Source: Lachnospiraceae bacterium (GTDB lineage Bacteria; Bacillota; Clostridia; Lachnospirales; Lachnospiraceae). Taken from it: a stretch of DNA of 8,255 nt. Below the pieces are notes generated by a model, which saw only the letters and a list, made by a program, of their open reading frames with translations, had not been told where the DNA came from and did not search any database. Shown here in pieces: positions 6,891 through 8,255 of this stretch (its first letter is position 1; every line of letters begins with the position of its first letter). The stretch lies in NCBI GenBank assembly GCA_003484785.1, contig DNAD01000117.1, positions 1 through 8,255 of the forward strand. The letters are read 5' to 3'. A program made the position numbers and the translations under genes.

Positions 6891-8228
6891 ATGATCGTTT
6901 ACGGTATAGATCTGGGTACCACCTCCATCAGCGGGGCAGCCTATGATACGGATAATAATACTGTTCTTAAAAGTGAGACTGTCGAGAACGACAGCTTCAT
7001 CACCTCGGGGAACGAGTACGAACGTATCCAGGATGTGAATTTTATAATATATAAGGCCAGGCGCGTGCTGGATTCCCTTATAGAGGAGTTTCCGCAGGGC
7101 AGCAGGATAGGACTGACAGGTCAGATGCACGGGATCCTGTATCTGGATCGGGAGGGACAGGCGCTGGGCCCTCTGTATACATGGCAGGACCGGAGAGGAG
7201 ATCTGCCTCTTTACGGAGAAGAGAGCGTTGTTGAGCATTTTGCGGCGCCGGAGTATATGCTGGCCTCGGGATACGGTCTGGTGACCCATATCTATAATCT
7301 CAGGCAGGGCCTTATACCGGAGGGAGCGGTTTCCTTCTGCACCATTGCCGACTATCTTGGGATGAAGCTTACCGGCAGGGATACCCCTCTGCTGCATCAG
7401 AGCAATGCGGCATCGCTTGGCTTCTGGAGCGTTGAAAGAGCGGGCTTTGACCTTATAAGGCTCAGGGAGGCCGGGGTGGAGCCCGATATGCTTCCGGTGA
7501 TCACCGCCAGGGTGGAGGCTCTGGGGAGCTATCGCGACAGACCGGTGATGACCGCCATCGGAGATAATCAGGCAAGCTATCTGGGAGCCGCCGGACAGGA
7601 GGGATGCGGCCTTCTTCTTAACATGGGAACCGGAGGACAGATATCGGTGCGGGCCGATCAGCCCTATCGGATAAAGGACATAGAGACAAGGCCGTATCTG
7701 CAGAATGATTATCTTCTTGTGGGGGCCTCCTTAAGCGGAGGGCGGGCCTACGCCGCCCTTGAGCGGTTTTTCAGAAGCTACGTAAGGGAAGCCGTGGGGG
7801 ACGCCAAGAGTCAGTACCCGGTTATGGAAGGCCTGATAAAGCGGATCATGGACAAGGATAACGAAGGGATCGCTCCCAGGGTGAGCACTACCTTTAACGG
7901 GACCAGAAACGATCCTTCAAAGAGGGGTTCGATACTGGGGCTTACCGAGGACAATCTTCTTCCCGAGTATTTTATCTACGGCTTTTTAAAGGGAATGGCA
8001 GACGAGCTCTTTGAAATGTACCGGAAGATAAAGGAGAGGACTCCGGTCCGTGCGGATATGATAATAGCCTCAGGCAACGGCCTGAGAAGGAATGAAGCCC
8101 TGAGAAAGATATGCTCTGAGGTTTTCGGGCTGGGGTTAGTTATGTCAGAGGTTGAGGAGGAGGCTGCGGCAGGGGCGGCAAAATCCTGCCTTCTGAGCCC
8201 GGGGGAGGCTGAGCCTTCGGCAGTATGA
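6891..8228 (+). CDS. FGGY-family carbohydrate kinase, sedoheptulokinase-like
   Basis: This cytoplasmic enzyme transfers phosphate from ATP to a sugar. Seen, counting from ATG 6891: the N-terminal phosphate motif IDLGTTS (6-12), the substrate-side motif TGQMHG (76-81), WQDRRG (98-103), IGDNQAS (223-229) with probable catalytic Asp225, the glycine-rich GTGGQ (246-250), a second nucleotide motif ASGNGLRRN (393-401) and the family-typical EEEAAAGAA (422-430). The length (445 aa) is at the short end for FGGY kinases. The combination TGQMHG, GYGLVTH and AIGDNQAS looks to me more like the bacterial sedoheptulokinase-like branch than classical xylulokinase, but this rests on recall, not alignment. 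The start at 6891 places the conserved strand at the N-terminus, as is usual; an upstream ATG at 6858 would add 11 polar residues. It is separated from the ABC operon by a terminator and has its own promoter, so co-function is suggested by neighbourhood only. Confidence 0.88.
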   Translation: MIVYGIDLGTTSISGAAYDTDNNTVLKSETVENDSFITSGNEYERIQDVNFIIYKARRVLDSLIEEFPQGSRIGLTGQMHGILYLDREGQALGPLYTWQDRRGDLPLYGEESVVEHFAAPEYMLASGYGLVTHIYNLRQGLIPEGAVSFCTIADYLGMKLTGRDTPLLHQSNAASLGFWSVERAGFDLIRLREAGVEPDMLPVITARVEALGSYRDRPVMTAIGDNQASYLGAAGQEGCGLLLNMGTGGQISVRADQPYRIKDIETRPYLQNDYLLVGASLSGGRAYAALERFFRSYVREAVGDAKSQYPVMEGLIKRIMDKDNEGIAPRVSTTFNGTRNDPSKRGSILGLTEDNLLPEYFIYGFLKGMADELFEMYRKIKERTPVRADMIIASGNGLRRNEALRKICSEVFGLGLVMSEVEEEAAAGAAKSCLLSPGEAEPSAV

Positions 8229-8234
8229 TGCAAT

Positions 8235-8255
8235 CGTTACTATCACAGCCCAAAA
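8235..8255. repeat. Long palindromic repeat, copy 2 (cut by the window end)
   Basis: Twenty-one bases are identical to 6724-6744 and in the same orientation: the left arm and loop of the palindrome. The right arm would lie beyond the window. It begins seven bases after the kinase TGA (8226-8228 holds the stop), so it could also act at the 3' end of the kinase mRNA. Confidence 0.75.

Noticed and set aside
6732..7397. Minus-strand frame of 221 codons overlapping the start of the kinase gene and the palindrome
   Set aside because: It is antisense to an unmistakable FGGY kinase and has no motif or ribosome site.

Overview
This window looks like a chromosomal segment of an anaerobic gut or rumen Firmicute, most likely a Lachnospiraceae relative (Butyrivibrio, Lachnospira or Roseburia type). 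That is an inference from the mid-range GC, the strong AGGAGG-type ribosome binding sites, the Pro/Ala/Glu-rich linker behind a lipoprotein signal, the carbohydrate ABC gene order and the FGGY kinase style. No rRNA, tRNA, CRISPR array, transposase or phage gene was seen.

Layout. (1) 28-822 (+): the ATPase of an iron-siderophore/haem/cobalamin-type importer. Its permease and binding-protein partners would lie upstream, outside the window. (2) 838-2835 (-): a convergent gene for a large polytopic membrane protein with a C-terminal soluble part, probably a GT-C-fold glycosyltransferase-like protein. Only 15 bases separate the two stop codons. (3) 2836-3130: a divergent control region. It has a plausible promoter in each direction, a 22-bp imperfect palindrome with an AAACGTTA core between them, and a hairpin at each predicted transcript start. 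(4) 3131-6579 (+): a three-gene carbohydrate importer operon of lipoprotein binding protein, MalF-type permease and MalG-type permease. A strong stem-loop follows the binding-protein gene, and the two permease genes overlap by one base. There is no ATPase gene, so a shared multi-sugar ATPase encoded elsewhere is expected. (5) 6580-6890: a gene-free stretch with a 22-bp tandem repeat, a rho-independent terminator, a long palindromic repeat and the promoter region of the next gene. (6) 6891-8228 (+): an FGGY-family sugar kinase resembling bacterial sedoheptulokinase-like proteins. Seven bases after its stop, the first 21 bases of the same palindromic repeat begin again and run off the window.

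Working model (inference): the binding protein and two permeases import an oligo- or monosaccharide, and the kinase, transcribed separately, may phosphorylate a product of that sugar. The ATPase at the left edge belongs to an unrelated metal-chelate importer. The membrane protein is functionally unplaced but may share control with the sugar operon through the divergent region. I see no clearly new multi-gene system here. The observations most worth checking are the palindromic repeat that brackets the kinase gene and the symmetric hairpin/operator layout between the divergent genes.
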